Assembly (NCBI GenBank): GCA_011052165.1
Contig: DRJN01000206.1
Location: forward strand, 1 to 8,480
From: Gammaproteobacteria bacterium
Lineage (GTDB): Bacteria > Pseudomonadota > Gammaproteobacteria > UBA6429 > Thiohalophilaceae
Reading direction: 5' to 3'
DNA: 8,480 nucleotides
The notes below the pieces were generated by a model that was not told the origin of the DNA, did no database searches, and saw only the letters and a list, made by a program, of their open reading frames with translations. Each line of letters opens with the position of its first letter. Within the stretch, counting starts at the first letter, position 1. The translations under genes were made by a program, and so were the position numbers. Shown piece by piece: positions 1 through 6,899 of the stretch.

Positions 1-884
1 ATGAGATTTTATTCCTGCAGGGCGGCGCCAGTTGCCAGTTCGCCATGGCGCCGATGAATCTGTTGCGTGGCAAGTCAACGGCTGATTACATCAATACCGG
101 CGCCTGGTCGAAGAAAGCGATTGCGGAGGCCAAACGTTTTTGCGAGGTCAATGTGGCCGCCAGTTCAGAGGCCGATAAATTTAGCAGCGCGCCTGCACAG
201 GACGATCTGAAACTGAATGCTGATGCCGCCTACGTGCATTACACGCCAAATGAAACTATCGGTGGCGTAGAGTTTTCATATATCCCTGATACCGGCGATG
301 TGCCCCTGGTAGCCGATATGTCCTCCACCATTCTTTCCCGACCGATTGACGTGTCGAAGTTCGCTGTCATTTATGCCGGTGCGCAGAAGAATATTGGCCT
401 TGCCGGTTTGACCGTTGTTATCGTGCGCAAGGATCTGATGGGGCAGGCTATCGACGGCACCCCGTCCATGCTGAATTATGAAATTCAGGCCAAGGCCGCT
501 TCCATGTATAACACGCCACCCACCTATGCCTGGTATCTGGCCGGGTTGGTGTTTGCATGGCTCAAGGACAAGGGGGGGCTGGTGGCCATGGGGGAAATCA
601 ACCAGCGCAAGGCGGATAAATTGTATGCCGCGATTGATGCTTCGAATTTTTACCAGAACCCGGTCAAGCCGGATTGCCGTTCCTGGATGAACGTGCCGTT
701 TACCCTGGCTGACGCCGATCTGGACAGTGTGTTTCTTGATCAAGCGAAAAAAGAAGGGATGGTGACATTGAAAGGTCATCGCTCCGTCGGCGGCATGCGT
801 GCCAGTATCTACAACGCCATGCCCGAAGCGGGCGTCAATGCGCTGATCGCCTTCATGGCTGAATTCGAAAAGAATCACGGTTAA
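1..884 (+). CDS. serC: Phosphoserine aminotransferase, 5' truncated by window edge
   Basis: This is the C-terminal 293 residues of SerC, read in frame from base 3; roughly 70 N-terminal residues lie upstream of the window compared with the ~360-residue family. The first Met codon at 45 is internal, because the in-frame residues before it (LFLQGGASCQFA) already match the family. SerC is a homodimeric class V, fold type I aminotransferase of the cytosol that makes 3-phosphoserine from 3-phosphohydroxypyruvate and glutamate; in many bacteria it also acts in pyridoxal phosphate synthesis. The PLP lysine is in YAGAQKN (codon 387-389). HYTPNET, SSTILSRPIDV, the NTPPT loop contributed by the partner subunit, and GHRSVGGMRASIYNA near the C-terminus are all intact. 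It is the upstream neighbour of serA, so two consecutive serine steps are adjacent. Identification is firm; only the start is unseen. Confidence 0.96.
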   Translation, partial: EILFLQGGASCQFAMAPMNLLRGKSTADYINTGAWSKKAIAEAKRFCEVNVAASSEADKFSSAPAQDDLKLNADAAYVHYTPNETIGGVEFSYIPDTGDVPLVADMSSTILSRPIDVSKFAVIYAGAQKNIGLAGLTVVIVRKDLMGQAIDGTPSMLNYEIQAKAASMYNTPPTYAWYLAGLVFAWLKDKGGLVAMGEINQRKADKLYAAIDASNFYQNPVKPDCRSWMNVPFTLADADLDSVFLDQAKKEGMVTLKGHRSVGGMRASIYNAMPEAGVNALIAFMAEFEKNHG

Positions 885-911
885 AGATTAAATAAACTCA
901 GGTCAGAATTA

Positions 912-2075
912 ATGTATAAAATTTTAACGTTAAACAATATTTCTGTCGCCGGTCTGGAACGTCTGCCGCGCGAAACTTATGAAGTTGCTTCCGAGATCCA
1001 GCATCCCGATGGCATTCTGCTGCGTTCCTTCAAAATGCATGAGATGGAAATCCCTGCAAGCCTGAAAGCCGTGGGTCGTGCGGGTGCCGGGGTAAACAAT
1101 ATTCCGGTGGATAAAATGTCGGCCAAAGGCGTGGCGGTATTCAATGCGCCGGGCGCCAATGCCAATGCGGTGAAAGAACTGGTGATCGCGGGCATGCTGA
1201 TGGGCTGTCGTAATCTGTGTCAGGCCTGGGACTTTGCGCGTCAGCTTGAAGGTGATGATGAAACCATCACCAAACAGGTGGAGGCGGGCAAGAAAAATTT
1301 TGCTGGTTTTGAACTTCCGGGCCGCACGCTGGGCGTGGTGGGGCTGGGCGCCATTGGCCGCTATGTGGCGAATGCCGCGTTGGATCTGGGTATGAACGTG
1401 ATCGGCTTTGACCCGGGTATTACCGTGGAAGGTGCCTGGCAATTATCCTCGCAGGTGGGAAAAGCCGGCAGCATTGACGAATTGTTGCCGAAGGTGGATT
1501 TTGTGACCTTCCATGTGCCGCTGGTGGATGCCACCCGGCACATGATCAATGCTCACAGGTTGAAGACCATGCGTGACCATGCCGTGATTCTCAATTTTGC
1601 CCGTAATGGGATTATCGACGATGAAGCGGTTTCGGCGGCCATCAAGGAAGGGAAAATTTATGCTTATGTCTGTGACTTTCCCAGCAACCTGCTGAAGACA
1701 CACGAGCGGGTGATCACCCTGCCGCATTTGGGCGCATCGACCAAAGAGGCCGAAGATAACTGCGCCATTATGGTAGCAGAGCAGGTGCGGGACTATCTTG
1801 AAAACGGTAATGTGAAAAATTCGGTTAACTTCCCTGACGTGCACATGGTGCGTACGAAAGGGCATCGTATGGCTATCGTCAACAGCAATGTACCGAACAT
1901 GGTCGGGCAGATTTCTTCAGCACTGGCGGATAAGGGACTGAACATCATTGACATGATCAATAAGTCGCGCGGCGATCTGGCCTATACTTTGATCGATATT
2001 GATAAACCGATTGAGGATGTGCTGTTGAATGAATTATTGACGATTGAGGGTGTGCTGTCTGCACGCATGATCTGA
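912..2075 (+). CDS. serA: Short-form D-3-phosphoglycerate dehydrogenase with C-terminal ACT domain
   Basis: A 387-residue D-isomer-specific 2-hydroxyacid dehydrogenase, predicted to oxidise 3-phosphoglycerate to 3-phosphohydroxypyruvate with NAD, the step before SerC. The N-terminal substrate-binding part carries GRAGAGVNNIPVD (55-67). The Rossmann domain has GLGAIG (144-149) and an acidic residue, D167, at the end of the next strand, which fits NAD. Catalytic R231 (NFARNGIID) and H272 (PHLGAST) are present. The usual catalytic Glu of the D-V-F-x-x-E-P motif is replaced: the aligned stretch is CDFPSN, with N259. A single ACT domain (about 319-387) keeps N326 and N344, equivalent to serine-contacting Asn residues of E. 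coli SerA, so serine feedback is possible. There is no long intervening domain. The ATG at 912 has an AGG nine bases upstream. The gap from serC is 27 bases. A related 2-hydroxyacid dehydrogenase activity cannot be excluded, but the context strongly favours serine synthesis. Confidence 0.88.
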   Translation: MYKILTLNNISVAGLERLPRETYEVASEIQHPDGILLRSFKMHEMEIPASLKAVGRAGAGVNNIPVDKMSAKGVAVFNAPGANANAVKELVIAGMLMGCRNLCQAWDFARQLEGDDETITKQVEAGKKNFAGFELPGRTLGVVGLGAIGRYVANAALDLGMNVIGFDPGITVEGAWQLSSQVGKAGSIDELLPKVDFVTFHVPLVDATRHMINAHRLKTMRDHAVILNFARNGIIDDEAVSAAIKEGKIYAYVCDFPSNLLKTHERVITLPHLGASTKEAEDNCAIMVAEQVRDYLENGNVKNSVNFPDVHMVRTKGHRMAIVNSNVPNMVGQISSALADKGLNIIDMINKSRGDLAYTLIDIDKPIEDVLLNELLTIEGVLSARMI

Positions 2076-2083
2076 AAGCCAGT

Positions 2084-3160
2084 ATGACTAACAAGCTTGA
2101 CAACCTGCGTGAGACGATCGATTCACTGGATGAACAGATTCAGGCACTGATCACGCAACGTGCGAAGATTGCAGAAGATGTGGCGAAGGCCAAGCAGACC
2201 TCCGGCGATCATGTTTTTTATCGCGCCGAACGTGAGGCGCAAGTCCTGCGTAAGGTAATGGCGCGCAATAGCGGTCCTCTAAGTGATGAGGAAATGGCGC
2301 GTCTGTTTCGTGAGATCATGTCGGCCTGTCTGGCGGTTGAGCAGGTAATGACTATCGCCTTCCTCGGCCCGGAGGGAACCTTCACCCAGGCTGCGGCGTT
2401 GAAGCATTTCGGTCACTCGGTGAGGGTTTTGCCTATGACCAGCATCGCGGATGTTTTCCGCGAAGTGGAATCAGGCGCAGCATCTTACGGCGTGGTGCCG
2501 GTGGAAAACTCGACGGAAGGTGTGATCACCCATACCCTGGATGAGTTTATGCGGTCCTCGCTAAAAATCTGTGGCGAGGTCGAGTTGCGCATTCATCACC
2601 ATGTGCAAAATTGCTCAGGCCGGCTTGAGGATATCAAAAAAATCTATTCTCATCAGCAGTCACTAGGACAATGCCGCCACTGGCTGGATACCCACCTGCC
2701 GGGCATCCCCCTGCAGGATGTGGGCAGCAACGCCCATGCCGCCGAGATGGCGGCGGCCGATAGTGAAGCCGCCGCCATTGCCGGTGAAGCGGCGGCTGAA
2801 ATCTACGGCCTGAAAATCGTCAGTGCCAGTATCGAGGATGAGCCGGACAATACCACCCGTTTTCTGGTGATTGGTAAACGCGCCACGCCGGTCAGCGGTA
2901 AGGACAAGACCTCCTTGCTGGTCTATACCGACAACAAGTCCGGGGCGCTGTACGCCATGCTGGAGCCGATAGCGCGGAATGGTTTGTCCATGACTCGAAT
3001 CGAGTCTCGTCCCTCCCGCCAGGGAATGTGGAATTATGTGTTTTTTATCGATGTCGAAGGCCACGCGAACGATGAAAAAGTGATGCGGGCGTTGGAAGAA
3101 TTGTCACAAACAGCCAGTATGGTAAAGGTGCTGGGGGCGTATCCTCAGGCTGTTTTATAA
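2084..3160 (+). CDS. pheA: Bifunctional chorismate mutase / prephenate dehydratase (P-protein)
   Basis: A 358-residue fusion that converts chorismate to prephenate and then to phenylpyruvate, the committed branch to phenylalanine. Residues 1-88 are an all-helical AroQ chorismate mutase with R9, R26, K37, R50-E51 and Q87 at the expected active-site positions. Residues 90-265 are the dehydratase, opening with FLGPEGTFT (93-101) and containing VPVENSTEG (138-146) and the catalytic TRF motif (258-260). The C-terminal ACT domain (about 275-358) has GALY (287-290) and ESRP (307-310), the two phenylalanine-binding motifs, so feedback inhibition by phenylalanine is expected. The length is typical of the pseudomonad-type enzyme. 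The start is eight bases after the serA stop with only a weak purine run (GAAAG) overlapping that stop, which suggests translational coupling. Identification is firm. Confidence 0.97.
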   Translation: MTNKLDNLRETIDSLDEQIQALITQRAKIAEDVAKAKQTSGDHVFYRAEREAQVLRKVMARNSGPLSDEEMARLFREIMSACLAVEQVMTIAFLGPEGTFTQAAALKHFGHSVRVLPMTSIADVFREVESGAASYGVVPVENSTEGVITHTLDEFMRSSLKICGEVELRIHHHVQNCSGRLEDIKKIYSHQQSLGQCRHWLDTHLPGIPLQDVGSNAHAAEMAAADSEAAAIAGEAAAEIYGLKIVSASIEDEPDNTTRFLVIGKRATPVSGKDKTSLLVYTDNKSGALYAMLEPIARNGLSMTRIESRPSRQGMWNYVFFIDVEGHANDEKVMRALEELSQTASMVKVLGAYPQAVL

Positions 3161-3194
3161 CAACAAAAACCTAACCTGGATAAACCACAAGATA

Positions 3195-3251
3195 AGTACC
3201 TTCACGAAATAATTTTCTGCAAAATGCACAGAAAATCATTTCTAAGGTACT
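3195..3251. repeat. Long AT-rich imperfect palindrome between pheA and manC
   Basis: Three stacked inverted-repeat blocks form one 57-base structure. AGTACCTT (3195-3202) is the exact reverse complement of AAGGTACT (3244-3251). GAAAT (3206-3210) pairs with ATTTC (3238-3242). ATTTTCTG (3212-3219) pairs with CAGAAAAT (3229-3236). That gives 21 base pairs with small internal bulges and a nine-base loop. It lies wholly inside the 115-base gap and ends 24 bases before manC. There is no U-tract after it and the stem is AT-rich, so it does not look like a standard intrinsic terminator. It could be an mRNA hairpin insulating pheA from manC, a protein-binding site, or a small repetitive element. The structure is directly visible; its role is unknown. 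Confidence 0.8.
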
Positions 3252-3270
3252 AAAATTCTGCAGGTAAAAA

Positions 3271-3279
3271 ATGCGATGA
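3271..3279 (+). other. Possible two-codon minigene overlapping the manC start
   Basis: ATG-CGA-TGA (Met-Arg-stop) lies directly in front of manC, and its stop overlaps the manC ATG at 3276. The only ribosome-binding purine run, AGG at 3262-3264, is six bases from this first ATG and eleven from the manC ATG, so the better-placed start is the minigene. Whether ribosomes use it is not known, and it may be chance. Confidence 0.25.
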
Positions 3280-4736
3280 AACTTCAACCCGTAATTTTAT
3301 CCGGTGGCAACGGTTCCCGGCTTTGGCCACTGTCCCGTGAAATGTACCCGAAGCAGTTGATTCCGCTGGTGTCCGATCAGACCATGTTGCAGGAAACCGC
3401 TGCGCGTTTGAACGGACTCAATGGCAATGAGCAGATTGAGTTGTTAAATCCCGTGGTCGTGTGTAATGAAGGACACCGTTTCCTTGTGGCCGAGCAATTA
3501 CGCCAGATTGGCGTGCCGGCCGACAAGATTATTCTTGAACCGATTGGCCGCAATACCGCACCGGCGCTGACCCTGGCGGCGCTGGCCGTGGCGGCGGATG
3601 ATGCTGATACGGTGTTGCTGGTGATGCCGGCGGATCATATCATCAAGAATGAAACCGTTTTTTATGACGCCATCCACGACGGTATGCAACTTTCTATCCG
3701 GGGCTATCTGGTAACGTTTGGTATCAAGCCGGATTCGGCGCAGACGGGCTACGGCTATATTCGCATGGGTTCAGTTCTGGATACGGATACCTCCGCACAA
3801 CTTATCGACCGCTTTGTCGAAAAGCCGGATGCAGATACTGCGCAGGCCTATGTGGATTCCGGAGACTATCTTTGGAACAGCGGCATGTTTATGATGAAGG
3901 CCTCAAGCTGGCTGGATGAAATGCAAAGCCTCCAGATAAAGATGCTGACATGTTGTGAAGATGCCTTTACCCGCGGTGAAATCGATCGTGGCTTTTACCG
4001 GGTCAATGCGGAAGTTTTTTCAGCGTGCCCCTCCGACTCCATTGATTATGCGGTGATGGAAAAAATCACCGAACAGGCGGATCAGGCGGCACATCCGGCT
4101 GCGGTGATTCCTCTGGATGCCGGCTGGTCAGACGTCGGCGTCTGGTCCACGCTCTGGGAGGTGGGCGAGAAGGATGAAGCCGGTAATGTGGTCAAGGGCG
4201 ATGTTTATGCCATCAACACCCGCAACTCGCTACTCATCAGTGACCAGCGTCATATTTCAAGCGTCGGCCTGGAGGATGTGATCGTGGTGGAAACGGCGGA
4301 TGCGGTGCTGGTTGCGCACAAGGATCATGCCCAGGATGTCAAGTTGGTGGTTAATCGTCTTAAAGCAGAACGGCGTGGCGAGTATCTGAATCACCAATTG
4401 GTATATCGTCCCTGGGGTAGTTATGAATGCATCGATCATGGCGATCGATTTCAGGCGAAGCGTATCACGGTCAACCCGGGTGCCTGCCTGTCGCTGCAAT
4501 TGCATCATCATCGTGCCGAGCACTGGATTGTGGTCACGGGCACTGCGCATGTCACTCGTGGGGAGGAGGTCTTTCTGGTATCCGAAAACGAATCCACCTA
4601 TATTCCTCTGGGGGTTAAGCACCGCCTGGAAAACCGGGGCGTGATTCCGCTGGAAATGATTGAGGTGCAATCCGGCAGTTATCTGGGCGAAGATGATATC
4701 GTTCGCTTTGAAGATATTTATGGTCGAGATAAATAA
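3276..4736 (+). CDS. manC: Mannose-1-phosphate guanylyltransferase / mannose-6-phosphate isomerase
   Basis: A 486-residue bifunctional cytosolic enzyme of the AlgA/ManC/CpsB type. It can convert fructose-6-phosphate to mannose-6-phosphate and join mannose-1-phosphate to GTP to give GDP-mannose, the donor for surface polysaccharides; a phosphomannomutase, not seen here, supplies the middle step. The N-terminal nucleotidyltransferase domain (about 1-340) has LSGGNGSRLWPLSRE (8-22) with PKQ (25-27), EPIGRNTAPA (88-97), MPADH (117-121) and FVEKP (180-184). The C-terminal type II isomerase is a cupin (about 370-486) with PWGSYE (379-384), the metal-binding run QLHHHRAEHWIVV (408-420) and H449. The length is normal for the family and both active sites look complete. 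It sits between pheA and hisC, a junction that is direct in the usual supraoperon, so it appears to be an insertion. Hairpin 3195-3251 precedes it and may separate its expression from pheA. The family is sure; which polysaccharide it serves is unknown. Confidence 0.95.
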   Translation: MKLQPVILSGGNGSRLWPLSREMYPKQLIPLVSDQTMLQETAARLNGLNGNEQIELLNPVVVCNEGHRFLVAEQLRQIGVPADKIILEPIGRNTAPALTLAALAVAADDADTVLLVMPADHIIKNETVFYDAIHDGMQLSIRGYLVTFGIKPDSAQTGYGYIRMGSVLDTDTSAQLIDRFVEKPDADTAQAYVDSGDYLWNSGMFMMKASSWLDEMQSLQIKMLTCCEDAFTRGEIDRGFYRVNAEVFSACPSDSIDYAVMEKITEQADQAAHPAAVIPLDAGWSDVGVWSTLWEVGEKDEAGNVVKGDVYAINTRNSLLISDQRHISSVGLEDVIVVETADAVLVAHKDHAQDVKLVVNRLKAERRGEYLNHQLVYRPWGSYECIDHGDRFQAKRITVNPGACLSLQLHHHRAEHWIVVTGTAHVTRGEEVFLVSENESTYIPLGVKHRLENRGVIPLEMIEVQSGSYLGEDDIVRFEDIYGRDK

Positions 4737-4762
4737 AAACCGGGATAAACAAGCCGTATTTT

Positions 4763-5881
4763 ATGGTAACGATTAGTTTCAAATCACTGGCCGTTGAAGG
4801 CGTACGTTCCCTGCAACCCTATCAACCCGGTAAACCGCTGGCGGAACTGGAGCGTGAATACGGTATCCGTCATGCCGTCAAGCTGGCGTCTAACGAAAAT
4901 CCGCTGGGTCCCGGACAAAAAACGTTGGCGGCCATCGAGCAACACCTGGCTGATCTGTCCCGTTATCCCGATGGCAATGGTTTTTCCCTGAAAAAAGCGC
5001 TGAGTAAAAAACATGGCGTGAGTATGGATCAGTTGACGCTGGGCAATGGTTCCAACGATATACTGGAATTTCTGGCCCGCGCGTTTGTCGCCAGCGGCGA
5101 TGAAGTGATTTTCTCCGAACATGCCTTTGCCGTTTATCCCATCGTTACCCAGGCAGTGGGGGGGCGGGCGGTTGTGGTTGCAGCGAAAAACTTGGCTTAT
5201 GATCTGGATGCCATCGCTGCCGCCGTGAGCGATAAAACCCGCCTGATTTTTATTGCCAACCCTAACAATCCAACCGGCACTTGGCTGACAGAAAAAGCCC
5301 TACGTGATTTTTTGGAAAAAATTCCTGCCCAGGTGCTGGTTGTGCTGGATGAAGCCTATTATGAATATGCGATGGATCCGGCGCTCAGAGCCTGCGGGTA
5401 TACCAGCGTTACGGGCTGGATAGGTGAATACGCCAATCTGGTAGTGACCCGCACTTTTTCTAAAGCCTATGGACTGGCCGGTTTGCGCATAGGTTACAGT
5501 GTGTCCCATGCCGAGGTGGCCGAAATGCTTAACCGGGTGCGTCAGCCCTTCAATACCAACTCGCTGGCACTGGTGGCGGCTGAAGCGGCGCTGGATGATG
5601 AGGCGCATTTGCAGCAGAGCCTTAAAGTCAATGCCGAAGGCATGCAGATATTCACGCAGGCTTTTGATCAACTCGGGCTGGATTATATTCCATCAGCGGG
5701 TAATTTCATTTGCGTCAAAGTCGGTGATGCGGGGCATGTCTATGAAGCCCTGTTGCGCGCGGGCATGATTGTGCGGCCGGTGGCCAATTACGGGTTGCCC
5801 GAATACCTGCGTGTTACCATTGGCCGGGCGGATGAAAATGCGCGTTTTCTTGATGCTCTGAAAAAGATCCTGTCCGCGTGA
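4763..5881 (+). CDS. hisC: Histidinol-phosphate aminotransferase (probable dual role in aromatic transamination)
   Basis: A 372-residue class I/II, fold type I PLP aminotransferase. HisC transfers an amino group from glutamate to imidazole-acetol phosphate in histidine synthesis, and supraoperon-borne members often also transaminate phenylpyruvate, 4-hydroxyphenylpyruvate or prephenate. Visible motifs: the N-terminal YQPGKP (20-25), KLASNENPLGP (40-50), LGNGSNDI (93-100), NPNNPTG (166-172), DEAYYEY (196-202), the Schiff-base lysine K234 in TFSKAYGLAGLRIGY, and R350 near the C-terminus, expected to hold the substrate carboxylate. The YQPGKP type of N-terminus is that of the aromatic-operon branch. 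It begins 26 bases after manC with no clear ribosome binding site, the nearest purine run (CGGGATAA) being about 15 bases off, so it may depend on upstream translation. It overlaps tyrA by four bases. The placement, with no other his genes nearby, supports an aromatic role, but the substrate is inferred. Confidence 0.93.
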   Translation: MVTISFKSLAVEGVRSLQPYQPGKPLAELEREYGIRHAVKLASNENPLGPGQKTLAAIEQHLADLSRYPDGNGFSLKKALSKKHGVSMDQLTLGNGSNDILEFLARAFVASGDEVIFSEHAFAVYPIVTQAVGGRAVVVAAKNLAYDLDAIAAAVSDKTRLIFIANPNNPTGTWLTEKALRDFLEKIPAQVLVVLDEAYYEYAMDPALRACGYTSVTGWIGEYANLVVTRTFSKAYGLAGLRIGYSVSHAEVAEMLNRVRQPFNTNSLALVAAEAALDDEAHLQQSLKVNAEGMQIFTQAFDQLGLDYIPSAGNFICVKVGDAGHVYEALLRAGMIVRPVANYGLPEYLRVTIGRADENARFLDALKKILSA

Positions 5882-6777
5882 ACGAAACTCTGCGAATAAA
5901 GCGATTGTGTCTGATCGGTGTGGGTCTGATCGGCGGTTCTCTGCTGCGCGCCCTGCGCCGGGCTGGCGTTGTGGATGAGATCGTGGGCTGCGGGCGAAGC
6001 CGGGATTCACTGGAAATTGCGCTGAAATTAGGTGTTATCGATCGTATAGAACAGGATCCGGTCCAAGCCGTATCGGGCGCCGATATGGTGGTCGTGGCTG
6101 TGCCGCTGGGGGCGATGCAAAGCATCTTCACCGCCATTGCTCCGGTGCTGGCGGCGGACGCCGTACTGACCGATGTGGGTAGCGCCAAGGCTAGCGTAGT
6201 GAGGGCGGCGGAACAGGCCTTTGCCGACTTGCCGGGTGGATTTGTTCCCGGCCATCCGATAGCCGGAACGGAGAAAAATGGAGTCGAAGCGTCCTTTGCC
6301 GAACTGTTTGACGGACGGCGGGTGATACTTACGCCCACGGCGCAATCCTCGTCAACGGCTGTCAGCCGGACACGGGCTATGTGGCAGGCCTGCGGCGCCG
6401 AGGTGATAGAAATGGACATCACCCATCACGACGAAGTGCTGGCCGCCACCAGCCACCTGCCGCACATGCTGGCCTATAGCCTGGTCGATATGCTGGCGCG
6501 CCGGGATGACAGCCAGGAAATTTTTGATTACGCCGCGGGTGGCTTTCGTGATTTCACCCGTATTGCCTCCAGTGATCCGACTATGTGGCATGACATCGCC
6601 CTGGCGAACCAGGGCGCGCTGGCGACTCTGCTGGAGCAGTTTAGTCTTGATTTGCAGAAGCTGGCTGAAGTCGTGCGCGAAGGCGACAGTGATTATCTGA
6701 AAACGCTGTTTACGCGTGCGAAACAGGCGCGGGATGAATTTTGTGAAACTCAGGAACGAGGAAAACCAGCCCCGTAG
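5878..6777 (+). CDS. tyrA: Prephenate dehydrogenase
   Basis: A 299-residue TyrA that oxidatively decarboxylates prephenate to 4-hydroxyphenylpyruvate for tyrosine synthesis. The start is GTG at 5878, overlapping the hisC stop in GTGA; this fits translational coupling and places the Rossmann motif GVGLIGG (14-20) at the usual depth. The dehydrogenase fold continues with DVGSAK (99-104), the catalytic histidine H126 in GHPIAGTEKNG, a second histidine pair in TSHLPH (191-196) and substrate-binding R228 in GGFRDFTRIASSDP. No chorismate mutase or ACT domain is attached. The cofactor-selecting position reads CGRSRDS (38-44) with a basic residue and no acidic one at strand end, which suggests use of NADP or of both cofactors. 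In pseudomonads TyrA is fused to AroA; here the two are separated by about 190 bases of repeats, and the TAG stop itself falls at the repeat edge, so the final residues (GKPAP) may have been set by repeat insertion. Confidence 0.95.
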   Translation: MNETLRIKRLCLIGVGLIGGSLLRALRRAGVVDEIVGCGRSRDSLEIALKLGVIDRIEQDPVQAVSGADMVVVAVPLGAMQSIFTAIAPVLAADAVLTDVGSAKASVVRAAEQAFADLPGGFVPGHPIAGTEKNGVEASFAELFDGRRVILTPTAQSSSTAVSRTRAMWQACGAEVIEMDITHHDEVLAATSHLPHMLAYSLVDMLARRDDSQEIFDYAAGGFRDFTRIASSDPTMWHDIALANQGALATLLEQFSLDLQKLAEVVREGDSDYLKTLFTRAKQARDEFCETQERGKPAP

Positions 6778-6827
6778 GGTGGGCACGATTTTTGTGCACC
6801 ACAGGCGCTTTCTTCGGTCGCCCACGC
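6774..6827. repeat. Hairpin-forming repeat beginning at the tyrA stop codon
   Basis: The segment opens GTAGGGTGGGCACG, which resembles a short repeat I recognise from intergenic regions of many gammaproteobacterial genomes. GTGGGCAC (6779-6786) pairs with GTGC-A-CCAC (6794-6802) across a T-rich loop, with one bulged base. GTGGGC (6779-6784) can instead pair with GCCCAC (6820-6825), and GGCG (6804-6807) with CGCC (6819-6822). The tyrA TAG (6775-6777) is the second to fourth base of the element. The pairing is visible; assignment to a genome-wide family is from memory and needs a genome search. A transcript hairpin here could protect the tyrA 3' end. Confidence 0.6.
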
Positions 6828-6863
6828 AAAATATTAATCGTTGCGTAAGTATTTGCACCATAG

Positions 6864-6899
6864 CCCCCTCTCCCTCCGGGAGAGGGTTGGGGTGAGGGG
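6864..6899. repeat. GC-rich hairpin repeat, CCCTCTCCC/GGGAGAGGG
   Basis: CCCTCTCCC (6866-6874) and GGGAGAGGG (6878-6886) are a perfect nine-base-pair stem with a three-base loop. Downstream comes TTGGGGTGAGGGG, whose GAGGGG (6894-6899) can alternatively pair with CCCCTC (6865-6870). Sequences of this kind are familiar as intergenic repeats in many proteobacteria. There is no U-run directly after the stem, so it is not a standard terminator on the + strand. Confidence 0.75.
6894..6899 (+). promoter_or_regulatory. Shine-Dalgarno-like GAGGGG inside the repeat
   Basis: GAGGGG lies nine bases before an in-frame ATG at 6909, upstream of and continuous with aroA. It is the only good ribosome-binding sequence near aroA, because nothing purine-rich precedes the family-consistent ATG at 6972. 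The same bases can pair with CCCCTC at 6865-6870, which would hide the site. Function is inferred only. Confidence 0.3.

Noticed and set aside
1..44. ATG at base 1 as a gene start
   Set aside because: It is out of frame with serC. The serC frame is open from base 3 with family-matching residues, so the window simply begins inside serC.
276..878. A 200-codon open frame on the - strand inside serC
   Set aside because: It lies entirely over a clearly conserved coding sequence on the other strand, is rich in His, Gly and Ile in the way antisense frames usually are, and shows no recognisable domain. The same holds for the long - strand frames within pheA, manC, hisC, tyrA and aroA.
3228..3256. 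A sigma-70 promoter for manC with TAAAAT (3251-3256) as -10
   Set aside because: The hexamer is a fair -10, but the 17-18 base upstream position (ACAGAA/CACAGA) is not a -35 and the region is AT-rich, so such matches are expected by chance. It would also lie within the palindrome.
5814..6422. A 202-codon - strand frame over the hisC/tyrA junction
   Set aside because: Its low-complexity Ser/Thr/Ala/Arg composition and exact shadowing of conserved tyrA codons point to a mirror frame, not a gene.
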